Source of the DNA: Geminicoccaceae bacterium | GTDB taxonomy: Bacteria > Pseudomonadota > Alphaproteobacteria > Geminicoccales > Geminicoccaceae | Assembly: GCA_020638495.1 (NCBI GenBank) | Contig: JACKIN010000008.1 | Coordinates: 116,933-180,932 of the forward strand | DNA length: 64,000 bases | Direction of reading: 5' to 3' | Part shown: piece by piece, positions 45,941-53,922 of the stretch | Layout of the letters: the number at the start of each line of letters is the position of its first letter | How positions within the stretch are numbered: position 1 is the stretch's first letter | Translations under genes and position numbers: made by a program | The notes under the pieces: generated by a model | What the model was told of the DNA's origin: nothing | What the model saw: the letters and a program-made list of their open reading frames with translations, nothing else | Databases searched by the model: none

Positions 45941-46530
45941 GCCTGACCACGGACGCCGTGCTCGACGAGTTCCGCGCCGCCGGTGCCTTGCTCGAGGGCC
46001 ACTTCCTCCTGACCAGCGGGCGGCGCAGCCCCTTCTACCTGCAATGCGCCCGCGTGCTGATGGACCCGGCCCGAGCCGAGCGGCTCTGCACGGCGCTGGC
46101 GGCAAGAGTCCGCGAGGCGCAGGCCGCAACGACCATCGACGCCGTGGTGGCGCCCGCCATGGGCGGCATCCTGGTCGGCTACGAGCTGGCCCGGGCGCTG
46201 GGCTGTCTCTCGCTCTTCACCGAGCGGGTCGAGGGCCGCTTCACGCTCCGCCGCGGCTTCGCCCTCGAGCCGGGTGCCAGGGTGCTGATCGCCGAGGACG
46301 TGGTGACCACCGGCCTCTCCTTGCGGGAATGCGCCGACGCGGTCCGCGCCACCGGGGCCGTGGTTGTGGGTGCCGCGGCGCTGATCGACCGCAGCAACGG
46401 CAAGGCCGATATCGGCATGAAGCTCACCGCCCTCGCCACCGTCGACTTTCCGACCTACGCGCCTGACGAGGTGCCGGCCGACCTCGCCGCCATCCCCGCG
46501 ATCAAGCCGGGCTCGCGCGGGCTCGCGTAG
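45937..46530 (+). CDS. pyrE: Orotate phosphoribosyltransferase
   Basis: A 197-residue pyrimidine-synthesis enzyme joining orotate to PRPP. HFLLTSGRRSPFYLQCARV near the N-terminus and the PRPP-binding motif VLIAEDVVTTGLSL are typical. The GTG start overlaps the rsh stop by four bases, implying translational coupling of nucleotide synthesis with the stringent-response enzyme, as in several alphaproteobacteria. It is followed by a tRNA-Ala gene on the other strand. Confidence 0.95.
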   Translation: MSLTTDAVLDEFRAAGALLEGHFLLTSGRRSPFYLQCARVLMDPARAERLCTALAARVREAQAATTIDAVVAPAMGGILVGYELARALGCLSLFTERVEGRFTLRRGFALEPGARVLIAEDVVTTGLSLRECADAVRATGAVVVGAAALIDRSNGKADIGMKLTALATVDFPTYAPDEVPADLAAIPAIKPGSRGLA

Positions 46531-46580
46531 CGATCTGCGGCGGCGGCGTCGCCCTGGTCCGGGCGCTATGTCGATTCGGT

Positions 46581-46656
46581 TGGTGGAGCCGATCGGGATC
46601 GAACCGACGACCTCCTGCTTGCAAAGCAGGCGCTCTCCCAGTTGAGCTACGGCCCC
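46581..46656 (-). tRNA. tRNA-Ala (anticodon UGC)
   Basis: Read on the minus strand it starts GGGGCCGTAGCTCA, has the anticodon stem-loop CCTGC-TTTGCAA-GCAGG (anticodon TGC), T loop GGTTCGATCCC and encoded CCA. The G3-U70 pair in the acceptor stem (GGGGCCG with CGGCTCC) is the alanine identity element. Total length is 76 nt with all four stems paired. It is not inside an rRNA operon here. Confidence 0.97.
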
Positions 46657-46665
46657 TCGGGCGTG

Positions 46666-46694
46666 GATATGGTTGATCGTGCCGTGATGCGCAA
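46666..46694 (-). promoter_or_regulatory. Candidate promoter of tRNA-Ala(UGC)
   Basis: On the minus strand TTGCGC (46689-46694) and CATATC (46666-46671) are 17 bases apart and end nine bases before the tRNA 5' end. The match is partial, but position and spacing fit a tRNA promoter. Confidence 0.4.
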
Positions 46695-46705
46695 GGCTCG
46701 GGGGA

Positions 46706-47320
46706 TCAGCGGAAGACGGCGTCGAGGAGGGCTCGCATGGCGATGCCGCGATGGCTGAGCGCCGATTTCTCGGTGCGGGAGAGCTCGGCGAAGGTTCGCT
46801 TCTCGCCCTCGGGGACGAAGATCGGATCGTAGCCGAAGCCGCCCGCACCACGCGGCTCCGGGAGGAGCTCGCCCGAGACCCGGCCCTCGAAGACCTCGGC
46901 GTGGCCGTCGGGCCAGGCGAGGCAGAGCACGCTGACGAAGGCGGCGCGCTTGTCGACACGCTGCCAGTCGCCGAAGCGCTCGGCGAGCTCGCTGGTGACG
47001 CGGGTCATGGCGGCGGCGAAGTCCTTGCCGGGTCCGGCCCAGCGGGCGGAATGCACGCCCGGCCGGCCCTCCAGGCCCATGACCTCGAGGCCGCTGTCGT
47101 CGGCGAGGGCCGGCAGGCCCGTGGCCCTGGCCGCGGCGTGCGCCTTGAGGGCCGCATTGCCCTGGAAGTCGGGCTCGGTCTCCTCGGGCTCGATCAGGCC
47201 GAGCTCGCCGGCGGAGCGGACCTTTACGCCGTGGTCGGCCAGGAGCTCCTGCAGCTCCTGGAGCTTGCCCGGGTTGTGCGAGGCGAGGACGAGGGTGTCG
47301 CCGGTGAAGCGCCGGTGCAT
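46706..47320 (-). CDS. rdgB: RdgB/HAM1 noncanonical purine NTP pyrophosphatase
   Basis: A 204-residue enzyme removing dITP, XTP and similar damaged nucleotides. LVLASHNPGKLQEL binds the nucleotide, and ALADDSGLEVMGLEGRPGVHS holds the catalytic Asp residues; FGYDPIFVPEGEKRTFAEL and SHRGIAMR are conserved. The start at 47320 is nearest the domain and lies seven bases after the rph stop; an upstream ATG at 47350 would overlap rph. It is transcribed with rph. Confidence 0.95.
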   Translation of the reverse strand: MHRRFTGDTLVLASHNPGKLQELQELLADHGVKVRSAGELGLIEPEETEPDFQGNAALKAHAAARATGLPALADDSGLEVMGLEGRPGVHSARWAGPGKDFAAAMTRVTSELAERFGDWQRVDKRAAFVSVLCLAWPDGHAEVFEGRVSGELLPEPRGAGGFGYDPIFVPEGEKRTFAELSRTEKSALSHRGIAMRALLDAVFR

Positions 47321-47327
47321 GGGCCCG

Positions 47328-48053
47328 TCAGCCGGCGTGGACGGCGGCACGCTGCAGCGCCAGGAGCTGCTCGATGCCGCCCTCGGCCAGGGTCATCAGG
47401 CGGGCGAGGTCCTGTCGCGGCAGGGGCTCCTTCTCGGCGGTGAACTGGATCTCGACGATGCCGCCCTTGCCGGCCAGGACGAAATTGGCGTCGGCCTCGG
47501 CGGCGCTGTCCTCGGGATAGTCGAGGTCGAGCAGGGCCTCGCCGCCGACGATGCCGCAGGAGACGGCGGCGACGGCGTCGGTCAGCGGCAGGGCCGGCAG
47601 GGCGCCGTCGCGCACCAGCTTGGCGAGCGCCTGGTGGAGAGCCACGTAGGCGCCGGTGATCGAGGCCGTGCGGGTGCCGCCATCGGCGCGCAGCACGTCG
47701 CAATCGACGATGATCTGTCGCTCGCCCATGCCTTCGAGGTCGGTGACCGCGCGCAAGGCACGGCCGATCAGGCGCTGGATCTCGAGGGTGCGGCCGCCCT
47801 GCTTGCCGCGGGCCGCCTCGCGCGGCGAGCGGCTGTGGGTCGAGCGCGGCAGCATGCCGTACTCGGCGGTGACCCAGCCCGTGCCCCTGTTGCGCAGGAA
47901 GGGCGGCACCCGCTCCTCGACCGTGGCACAGCAGAGGACGTGCGTGTGGCCGAAACGGACGAGGCAGGAGCCCTCGGCCTGCGGGTTGGCACCCGGCTCG
48001 AGAACGACCTCACGAAGCTCATCGGCCGCCCTGCCGGAAGCGCGCATCTTCAT
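47328..48053 (-). CDS. rph: Ribonuclease PH
   Basis: A 241-residue phosphorolytic 3'-5' exonuclease that trims tRNA 3' ends. [12 protein letters not shown] near the N-terminus, the [20 protein letters not shown] segment (trailing arginines for phosphate binding) and [19 protein letters not shown] are family features. The start at 48053 gives MKMRASGRA. It heads a pair with rdgB, close to two tRNA genes, which suits its role. Confidence 0.96.
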   Translation of the reverse strand: MKMRASGRAADELREVVLEPGANPQAEGSCLVRFGHTHVLCCATVEERVPPFLRNRGTGWVTAEYGMLPRSTHSRSPREAARGKQGGRTLEIQRLIGRALRAVTDLEGMGERQIIVDCDVLRADGGTRTASITGAYVALHQALAKLVRDGALPALPLTDAVAAVSCGIVGGEALLDLDYPEDSAAEADANFVLAGKGGIVEIQFTAEKEPLPRQDLARLMTLAEGGIEQLLALQRAAVHAG

Positions 48054-48146
48054 CTGCCTCGTCGTTGCGTGGAAATGCCAGGGCGCTGGGACCGGCCCGG
48101 GTGGAGGGCTGGTAGCGCATCCCGCAGCCAGGGGCAAACCTCGCGC

Positions 48147-48473
48147 TCAGCCGTCGCCGGGCGCCGGGTGCAGGGCGGCGAGCCGCCTTGCCGCGTCGGT
48201 CGGCGGGTCCTTCCAGAGGACACGCTTCAGCCGGCCGGTGGCGCCGGCCACGAGCTCGAGCCTGGACCGCGGGCAGTCGAGGCGTTTGGCGAGAAAGGCC
48301 AGGAGCGCTGCGTTGGCCTTGCCCTCGATGGCGGGTGCCCGGAGTCGAATGACCAGATGCGGGCGGTCCCGGGCGTCCATGGCGATGCCGTCGACGCGCT
48401 CGTGCCGCGCCCCCGGCACCGCCCGGATCTCGAGGATCGCCCGGTCCGGCTCGAGCCGCCAGGGTGGCGTCAT
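48147..48473 (-). CDS. DUF167 (YggU) family protein
   Basis: A 108-residue protein with the YggU fold: LEIRAVPGARHERVDGI, LVIRLRAPAIEGKANAALLAFLAKRL and RSRLELVAGATGRLKRV. The biochemical role of this conserved family is not known. Its ATG directly abuts the stop of yggT on the same strand, a pairing seen in many proteobacteria. Confidence 0.9.
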   Translation of the reverse strand: MTPPWRLEPDRAILEIRAVPGARHERVDGIAMDARDRPHLVIRLRAPAIEGKANAALLAFLAKRLDCPRSRLELVAGATGRLKRVLWKDPPTDAARRLAALHPAPGDG

Positions 48474-48755
48474 TCAGAGCACGAGGAACTGGAAGGCGAG
48501 GTCGCGGATGAAGTAGAGGGCGAGGATCAGGACCATCGGCGAGATGTCGATGCCGCCGAGATTGGGCAGGATATTGCGGATCGGCCGCAGCAGGGGCTCG
48601 GTGATGCGGTTCAGGAAGTCGCCGATCGTGTAGATGAAGCGGTTGCCCGTGTTGACCATGTTGAACGAGACGAGGAGGTTCAGCACGACCATCGCGATCA
48701 GCAGCCAGATATAGATCGAGATCACGGTGTTGATGAGGTTGTAGACGGCGATCAT
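48474..48755 (-). CDS. YggT-family inner-membrane protein
   Basis: A 93-residue protein with two long hydrophobic segments (VISIYIWLLIAMVVLNLLVS and the C-terminal MVLILALYFIRDLAFQFLV) around the conserved NRITEPLLRPIRNILPNLGG. YggT proteins are linked to membrane organisation and osmotic tolerance. The longer open frame upstream includes the tRNA gene on the opposite strand and is not real. Co-transcribed with the YggU gene. Confidence 0.9.
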   Translation of the reverse strand: MIAVYNLINTVISIYIWLLIAMVVLNLLVSFNMVNTGNRFIYTIGDFLNRITEPLLRPIRNILPNLGGIDISPMVLILALYFIRDLAFQFLVL

Positions 48756-48883
48756 CGGGCCTCCATCATCTTCGTTCTGGTGCTGGCCGCGGGCAGGGCT
48801 GGCGCAACGCAAGTAGGGTGCGGCCAATCGGCTGGCAAGGGTGTCGATGGGACGCCGCGGCGGGCGGGCGGGTGCCAAGACGC

Positions 48884-48913
48884 TTGACAGCCGACCCCGG
48901 TCGATCCGATAGA
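48884..48913 (+). promoter_or_regulatory. Promoter of tRNA-Ala(CGC)
   Basis: A perfect -35 TTGACA (48884-48889) and a -10-like GATAGA (48908-48913) are 18 bases apart, ending 12 bases before the tRNA. Position and the consensus -35 make this the best promoter visible in the window. Confidence 0.6.
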
Positions 48914-48925
48914 GCCGCGACCCGT

Positions 48926-49001
48926 GGGGCCGTAGCTCAGCTGGGAGAGCGCTAGAATCGCACTCTAGAGGTCGCCGGTTCGATCCCGGTCGGCTCCACC
49001 A
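48926..49001 (+). tRNA. tRNA-Ala (anticodon CGC)
   Basis: A 76-nt gene with GGGGCCGTAGCTCAG, anticodon stem-loop CTAGA-ATCGCAC-TCTAG (anticodon CGC, reading GCG), GGTTCGATCCC and encoded CCA. The G3-U70 acceptor pair marks it as alanine. The acceptor stem is identical to that of the UGC isoacceptor 2.3 kb away on the other strand; the anticodon arm is quite different. GCG-reading capacity fits the GC-rich codon use. Confidence 0.96.
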
Positions 49002-49062
49002 GGTCCTCATGAACGCCGGTCCCGGGGCCGGTCCCGGGCGGTGCTGCCGGAGTACACGCCCC

Positions 49063-49731
49063 ATGACCCGTCCCCCAGCCGAGCCCGTCACGCATCTCGA
49101 CGACGGTCGTTTCCGAGTTACCGAGTGGCGCTTCGCGCCGGGTGCCGAGACCGGCTGGCATGTCCACGGCCACGACTACGTGGTCGTTCCCCTGGTCGAC
49201 GGCACGCTCCTGCTCGAGGAGCCGGGTGGCACGAGCCGCAAGGCGTCGCTCACCCGGCACGTGCCCTATGCGCGCCGCACCGGCGTCGAGCACAATGTCG
49301 TCAACGACGCCAGCGAGGCCATGGCGTTCCTCGAGGTCGAGGTGCTGGGCGATGCGCTGCAGGCCGCCCGGCTCGCCTGCCTCGAGCGGTTCGCCGCGGC
49401 CTGGAACGCGCACGACGTCGATGCGCTCATGGCCTGCATGGCCGAGGACTGCGCCTTCCATGCTTCCGCCGGGCCGGCTGCCGACGGCCGACGGCACGCG
49501 GGTGGCGACGCCGTGCGGGCGGCCTATGCGGCGATCTTCGAGCAGTTCCCGAAGGCCGCCTGGACGCAGGGCGAGCATCGGGTGGCGGGCGACCACGGGG
49601 TCTCGTCCTGGCGGTTCGTCGGCACCGACCGGCAGGGTGCCACGGTGGAGGTGGATGGCTGCGATCTCTTCACCTTCGCCGGCGAGCGGATCGCGCTCAA
49701 GGATTCCTACCGGAAGTCACGGACCGCCTGA
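49063..49731 (+). CDS. Cupin-SnoaL fusion protein, function unknown
   Basis: A 222-residue two-domain protein. Residues about 10-100 form a small cupin (FRVTEWRFAPGAETGWHVHG with the HxH metal motif, then VVPLVDGTLLLEEP). Residues about 105-222 form a SnoaL/NTF2-like domain (FAAAWNAHDVDALMACMAED, VRAAYAAIFEQFP, LKDSYRK). Both folds bind small ligands. The ATG at 49063 lies 62 bases past the tRNA; an earlier in-frame ATG reads into the tRNA end. It is 73 bases before the BCCP gene, so it may belong to the carboxylase cluster. Confidence 0.83.
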   Translation: MTRPPAEPVTHLDDGRFRVTEWRFAPGAETGWHVHGHDYVVVPLVDGTLLLEEPGGTSRKASLTRHVPYARRTGVEHNVVNDASEAMAFLEVEVLGDALQAARLACLERFAAAWNAHDVDALMACMAEDCAFHASAGPAADGRRHAGGDAVRAAYAAIFEQFPKAAWTQGEHRVAGDHGVSSWRFVGTDRQGATVEVDGCDLFTFAGERIALKDSYRKSRTA

Positions 49732-49804
49732 GGCCGTCTCTTCCCGCTTTACAAGCCGCTCCGCCTTCCCCAACCTCCGCCGCAGCGAGCAGAAGAGGTG
49801 GAGC

Positions 49805-50047
49805 ATGGCGTCCAAGCAGATCCTGTCGCCGTTGCCCGGCACGTTCTACCGCCGGCCGGCTCCCGACCAGCCGCCGTTCAAGAGCGAGGGTGACACGGTC
49901 GAGGTCGGCGATGTGGTCGGCCTGGTCGAGGTGATGAAGTCCTTCCACGAGGTGAAGGCGGACGCCGCCGGCACCCTCGGGGCTTTCCTCATCGACGACG
50001 AGGACGCGGTCATGGCCGGCCAGGCCATCGCCGACCTCGAGGGCTGA
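49805..50047 (+). CDS. Short biotin carboxyl carrier protein (BCCP)
   Basis: An 80-residue stand-alone biotinyl domain: ILSPLPGTFYRRPAPDQPPF, the flat-hairpin region and the biotinylated lysine in LVEVMKSFHEV. The residues after the lysine are SFHE rather than the usual M-E of AccB (EAMKM), the variant seen in BCCPs that sit beside PxpB/PxpC genes. It has no N-terminal linker like AccB. A GGTGGAG site precedes the ATG. Biotin carboxylase follows nine bases later. Confidence 0.93.
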   Translation: MASKQILSPLPGTFYRRPAPDQPPFKSEGDTVEVGDVVGLVEVMKSFHEVKADAAGTLGAFLIDDEDAVMAGQAIADLEG

Positions 50048-50056
50048 GCCGGCGTC

Positions 50057-51457
50057 TTGCGCGAGGTCCGGCTCCTCGTCGCCAATCGGGGCGAGATCGC
50101 GGTCCGGATCATCCGGGCGGCCAAGGAGCTCGGCTTCGTCACGATCCAGGCGCACAGCAGGGCGGACGCCGACTCGCTGGCGGTGCGCCTCGCCGACGAG
50201 GCGGTCGACATCGGCCCGCCGCAGGCGAGCAAGTCCTACCTCAAGATCGAGGCCCTGCTCGAGGCGGCGAAGTCAACCGGTGCCACAGCGGTCCATCCGG
50301 GCTATGGCTTCCTCGCCGAGAACGCCGATTTCGCCGACGCCGTGGAGGCCGCCGGGCTCGCCTTCATCGGCCCCACCGGCGACGCCATCCGGCTGATGGG
50401 CGACAAGGTGGCGGCCCGCCAGGCGGCGGCCGCCGCGGGCGTGCCCACGGTGCCCGGCAGCGAGGGCCATGTCCGCACGCTCCACGAGGCGCGGCCGGTG
50501 GTCGCCCGAACGGGCTTTCCCCTGATGATCAAGGCGGCGGCCGGTGGTGGTGGCCGCGGCATCCGCATCGTGCGCGACGAGGCCGAGTTCGAGCGGCTGC
50601 TGCCGCAGGCCAGCGCGGAGGCCAAGGCGGCTTTCGGCGATGGCGGGCTCTATCTGGAGAAGGTGGTCGAGCGGGCGCGCCACGTCGAGGTTCAGATCCT
50701 CGGCGACGGCCAGCACGTCGTGCATCTCTTCGAGCGCGAATGCTCGCTGCAGCGGCGCCGGCAGAAGGTCTGGGAGGAGGCGCCGTCGGCGGGGCTGTCG
50801 GCGGCCGTGCGGAGGAAGCTCTGCGCCTCGGCCGTGGCCCTCGCCCGGGCGGTCAACTACCGCGGCGCCGGCACGCTCGAATATCTCTATGACGACCAGA
50901 GCCACGACTTCTACTTCATCGAGATGAACACCCGCATCCAGGTCGAGCACCCGGTGACCGAGATGGTGACCGGCATCGATCTGGTGCGCGAGCAGCTCCG
51001 CGTGTGCCTCGGCCAGAAGCTGCGCCACACCCAGGATCAGATCCGGTTGCATGGCCATGCGATCGAGGTTCGGCTCAACGCCGAGGACCCGGCCCGGGAC
51101 TTCGCGCCCGGTCCCGGGACGATCGACCGGCTCAGCCTGCCGGGCGGGCCGGGGGTGCGCTTCGACAGCCTGCTCTATGCCGGCTACACGGTGCCGCCCT
51201 TCTACGATTCGCTGCTCGGCAAGCTCATCGTCTGGGACGAGGACCGCAGCCACGCGCTGGCGCGTCTGGCGCGGGCCCTGGGCGAGCTCGAGATCGGCGG
51301 CGTGGCGACCACGCGCGCCCTGCACCTGGCGCTTGCGGCCGATCCGGATGTGCGGGCCGCCCGCTACCACACGACCTGGCTCGAGCGCTGGCTCGAGGAG
51401 AACGCGGCGCGGCTCGCGCCGGCGACGGACCGTACAGGGGAGGTGCCCACGGCATGA
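50057..51457 (+). CDS. Biotin carboxylase subunit (AccC-like)
   Basis: A 466-residue ATP-grasp enzyme. LLVANRGEIAVRIIRAAKEL at the N-terminus, the ATP site KAAAGGGGRGIRIV, ERECSLQRRRQK and IEMNTRIQVEHPVTEMV are all conserved. It carboxylates biotin on the BCCP using bicarbonate and ATP. The start is a TTG at 50057, the only reasonable start. The stop overlaps the start of pxpB. Proximity to PxpB/PxpC rather than to AccA/AccD indicates a different carboxyl acceptor from acetyl-CoA. The genome's true accC is probably elsewhere. Confidence 0.93.
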   Translation: MREVRLLVANRGEIAVRIIRAAKELGFVTIQAHSRADADSLAVRLADEAVDIGPPQASKSYLKIEALLEAAKSTGATAVHPGYGFLAENADFADAVEAAGLAFIGPTGDAIRLMGDKVAARQAAAAAGVPTVPGSEGHVRTLHEARPVVARTGFPLMIKAAAGGGGRGIRIVRDEAEFERLLPQASAEAKAAFGDGGLYLEKVVERARHVEVQILGDGQHVVHLFERECSLQRRRQKVWEEAPSAGLSAAVRRKLCASAVALARAVNYRGAGTLEYLYDDQSHDFYFIEMNTRIQVEHPVTEMVTGIDLVREQLRVCLGQKLRHTQDQIRLHGHAIEVRLNAEDPARDFAPGPGTIDRLSLPGGPGVRFDSLLYAGYTVPPFYDSLLGKLIVWDEDRSHALARLARALGELEIGGVATTRALHLALAADPDVRAARYHTTWLERWLEENAARLAPATDRTGEVPTA

Positions 51458-52332
51458 CCAACCGCTACTCCTTCGGCGGCGACGAGCACATCTTCGTCGA
51501 GGTCGACGAGAGCATGTCGCTGGAGGCCTTCTTCAAGGCGCTCTCGATCACCAACGCGGTGCGCGAGAGCCGGATCGACGGGGTCACCGAGATCTGCCCG
51601 GCCAACGCCTCCTTCCAGATCAAGTTCGATCCCGACCGGATCAAGCCGGACGACATGCTGGCCGAGCTGAAGCGGCTCGAGGCCGCGGCGGCGCAGGCGC
51701 CCTCGGTGATCGAGACGCGGATCTTCGAGTTCCCGGTCTACTACAACGACCCCTGGACGCACGAGACGCTGATGCGGTTTCGCGACCGCCACCAGGACCC
51801 GAGCGCCACCGATCTCGACTACGCCGCCCGGATCAACAACAAGGCCAGCGTCGAGGAGTTCATCGCCGCCCATTCGGGGGCTCCCTGGTTCGTCTCCATG
51901 GTCGGGTTCGTCGCCGGCCTGCCGTTCCTCTTCCAGATGGTCGAGCGGGCGCGGCAGCTCGAGGTGCCGAAATACCTCCGGCCGCGCACCGACACGCCGA
52001 AGCTGACGGTCGGCTATGGCGGCTGCTTCACCGCGATCTACTCGGTGCGCGGGGCCGGCGGCTACCAGATGTTCGGCATCACCCCGGTGCCGATCTACGA
52101 TCCGAAGAGCGAGATCGACTACATCAGCGACGACACCATGTGCCTCTTCCGGCCGGGCGACATCGTCAAGTTCAAGTCGGTCGACCGGGCCTATTACGAC
52201 CACGTGGTCGAGGAGGTGGCGGCCGGCCGCTATGCGCCGAAGGTGAGAAATGTCACCTTCTCGCTCGACGCGTTCAACGCCGATATCGACGGCTACAACC
52301 GGAAGCTCGAGGAGGTGCTCGATGGCCATTGA
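51454..52332 (+). CDS. pxpB: PxpB/KipI-type carboxyltransferase subunit (AHS1 domain)
   Basis: A 292-residue protein with the allophanate hydrolase subunit 1 domain. FEFPVYYNDP, AHSGAPWFVSMVGFVAGLPF and YLRPRTDTPKLTVGYGGCF are family motifs. In E. coli PxpB is part of 5-oxoprolinase; in urea carboxylase the same fold forms part of the carboxyltransferase. The ATG overlaps the upstream stop (ATGA). With BCCP and biotin carboxylase in the same run, a carboxyltransferase role is more likely here than a simple amidohydrolase. No PxpA gene is in the window. Confidence 0.92.
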   Translation: MTNRYSFGGDEHIFVEVDESMSLEAFFKALSITNAVRESRIDGVTEICPANASFQIKFDPDRIKPDDMLAELKRLEAAAAQAPSVIETRIFEFPVYYNDPWTHETLMRFRDRHQDPSATDLDYAARINNKASVEEFIAAHSGAPWFVSMVGFVAGLPFLFQMVERARQLEVPKYLRPRTDTPKLTVGYGGCFTAIYSVRGAGGYQMFGITPVPIYDPKSEIDYISDDTMCLFRPGDIVKFKSVDRAYYDHVVEEVAAGRYAPKVRNVTFSLDAFNADIDGYNRKLEEVLDGH

Positions 52333-53296
52333 GGTCGAGGCGCCCGGCCTCGCCACCACCGTCCAGGATCTCGGCCGGCCGGGCTACTACCATCTCGGCA
52401 TTCCGCTGTCCGGGGCGATGGACCGCCTGGCGCTGCGGGCCGCCAACCGGCTGGTCGGCAATGACGATGGTGCCGCGGCGCTCGAGGTCGTGTTCCTTGG
52501 CCCCGAGCTGGTCTTTCGGGCCGACGCCATGGTGGCGGTCACCGGCGCCGAGCTGCCGCCCAGGGTCGACGGCGTGGTGCAGCCGACCTGGACGAGCTTC
52601 GCCGTGAAGGCCGGGCAGACCCTGGCCTTCGACTACCTGAAGGCGGGGGCCCGGGCCTATGTCGCCGTCGCCGGCGGGATCGACGTGCCGGTGGTGCTGG
52701 GCAGCCGCTCGACCTATGCGCTGGGTGCCCTGGGCGGCCATGAGGGCCGCGCCCTCCGGGCAGGCGATGTCCTGCCGGTCGGCCGGGGCAGGCCGGCGGC
52801 GGCGGGGCGGGAGATCCCGGCAGCGCTGCGGCGCGGCCCGGGCGGCTCGCCGGTGAGCCTGCGCGTCCTGCCCGGCCTCTACTGGCACCGGCTCACCGAG
52901 GCCGCCGGCCGGCAGTTCCTCGCCGACACGTGGAAGGTGGCGCCCGAGGCGGATCGCATCGGCTATCGCTTCCGCGGCGGCCGGCCGCTCGAGTTCATGC
53001 CGCACGAGCAGCCGTTCGGCGCGGGCTCCGATCCCTCCAACATCGTCGACGCCTGCTATCCCTACGGCTCGATCCAGGTGCCGGGCGGCACCGAGCCGAT
53101 CGTGCTGCATCGCGACGCGGTTTCCGGTGGCGGCTACATGATGGTCGGCACGGTGATCTCGGCCGACATGGACCTGATCGGCCAGCTCCAGCCGCACACA
53201 CCCGTCAGGTTCGTCGCCGTCGACATGGCCGGCGCCCTCGCCGCCCGCCACGACCGGCAGGCCATTCTCGACAAGATGCAAAGCCATCTGGCATGA
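52322..53296 (+). CDS. pxpC: PxpC/KipA-type carboxyltransferase subunit (AHS2 domain)
   Basis: A 324-residue AHS2 (allophanate hydrolase subunit 2) protein: VEAPGLATTVQDLGRPGYYH at the N-terminus, GIPLSGAMDRLALRAANRLV, and PYGSIQVPGGTEPIVLHRDA and GGYMMVGTVISADM near the end. It overlaps pxpB by 11 bases, so the two are coupled and should form one complex. Together with the BCCP and biotin carboxylase this matches, in split form, the carboxylase half of urea amidolyase. No allophanate hydrolase follows. Confidence 0.92.
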   Translation: MAIEVEAPGLATTVQDLGRPGYYHLGIPLSGAMDRLALRAANRLVGNDDGAAALEVVFLGPELVFRADAMVAVTGAELPPRVDGVVQPTWTSFAVKAGQTLAFDYLKAGARAYVAVAGGIDVPVVLGSRSTYALGALGGHEGRALRAGDVLPVGRGRPAAAGREIPAALRRGPGGSPVSLRVLPGLYWHRLTEAAGRQFLADTWKVAPEADRIGYRFRGGRPLEFMPHEQPFGAGSDPSNIVDACYPYGSIQVPGGTEPIVLHRDAVSGGGYMMVGTVISADMDLIGQLQPHTPVRFVAVDMAGALAARHDRQAILDKMQSHLA

Positions 53297-53327
53297 GCCA
53301 TTCGTCCCACCTTCGGAGCAGCAGAGC

Positions 53328-53885
53328 ATGAACCCGACGCTGACCACCGCCCTCTGGCCGAGCTCGGCCCAAAGTCTTCCCGCCAGGATCGTGCTGGTGC
53401 TCGCCGGCACGCTCCTGCTCGCCGTCTCGGCCAGGGTCCAGGTGCCGTTCTGGCCGGTGCCGATGACGATGCAGACCTTCGTCGTCCTCGGCATCGGTGC
53501 CGCGTACGGTGCCAGGCTCGCCGGCATCACGCTCCTGACCTATCTGGCGCAAGGGGCGATGGGCCTGCCGGTCTTCGCGACCGGTGCTGGGCTCGCCTAT
53601 CTGGCCGGCCCCACCGGCGGCTATCTGGTGGGCTTTTTTGTCGCAGCCGTCGTCGTCGGTTATCTTGCGGACGAGGGGCTCGGCCGCACGCATCTATCGG
53701 CCTTCTTCGTCTTTCTCGCCGCTACCCTCTTGATTTTCGGGCTCGGTGCAACGTGGCTTGCCTTGTTGATCGGGCCGGCAAAGGCCTTTGCCGCGGGTGT
53801 CTTGCCTTTCCTGCCGGCCGAGGCCGCGAAGCTCCTGCTTGCGACCGCTTTTTTTCCGATCGCCTGGCGGCTGGCGCGCGACTGA
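53328..53885 (+). CDS. bioY: Biotin transporter BioY
   Basis: A 185-residue membrane protein with six helices. QVPFWPVPMTMQTFVVLGIG, LAQGAMGLPVFATGAGL and AGPTGGYLVGFF are BioY signatures. It is the substrate-binding S component of ECF biotin uptake; no BioM/BioN is adjacent, and lone BioY can work by itself or with a shared ECF module. It starts 31 bases after pxpC, so biotin import is probably co-expressed with the biotin-dependent enzyme. Confidence 0.93.
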   Translation: MNPTLTTALWPSSAQSLPARIVLVLAGTLLLAVSARVQVPFWPVPMTMQTFVVLGIGAAYGARLAGITLLTYLAQGAMGLPVFATGAGLAYLAGPTGGYLVGFFVAAVVVGYLADEGLGRTHLSAFFVFLAATLLIFGLGATWLALLIGPAKAFAAGVLPFLPAEAAKLLLATAFFPIAWRLARD

Positions 53886-53896
53886 CACGAACGGGT

Positions 53897-53922
53897 GAGG
53901 CCGGCCCACTGCGGCTGGCCTC
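53897..53922 (+). terminator. Hairpin after bioY
   Basis: GAGGCCGGCC (53897-53906) and GGCTGGCCTC (53913-53922) pair over ten positions with one G-U and a six-base loop, 11 bases after the bioY stop. No T-run follows. It is the likely end of the carboxylase-bioY transcript. Confidence 0.5.

Noticed and set aside
43490..46129. An 879-residue minus-strand open frame opposite rsh
   Set aside because: Compositional shadow of a well-supported gene, with no recognisable domain.
48926..49001. tRNA-Ala(CGC) as an integration site of a mobile element
   Set aside because: No integrase or repeated 3' tRNA fragment was found downstream, and neighbours are housekeeping or metabolic genes.
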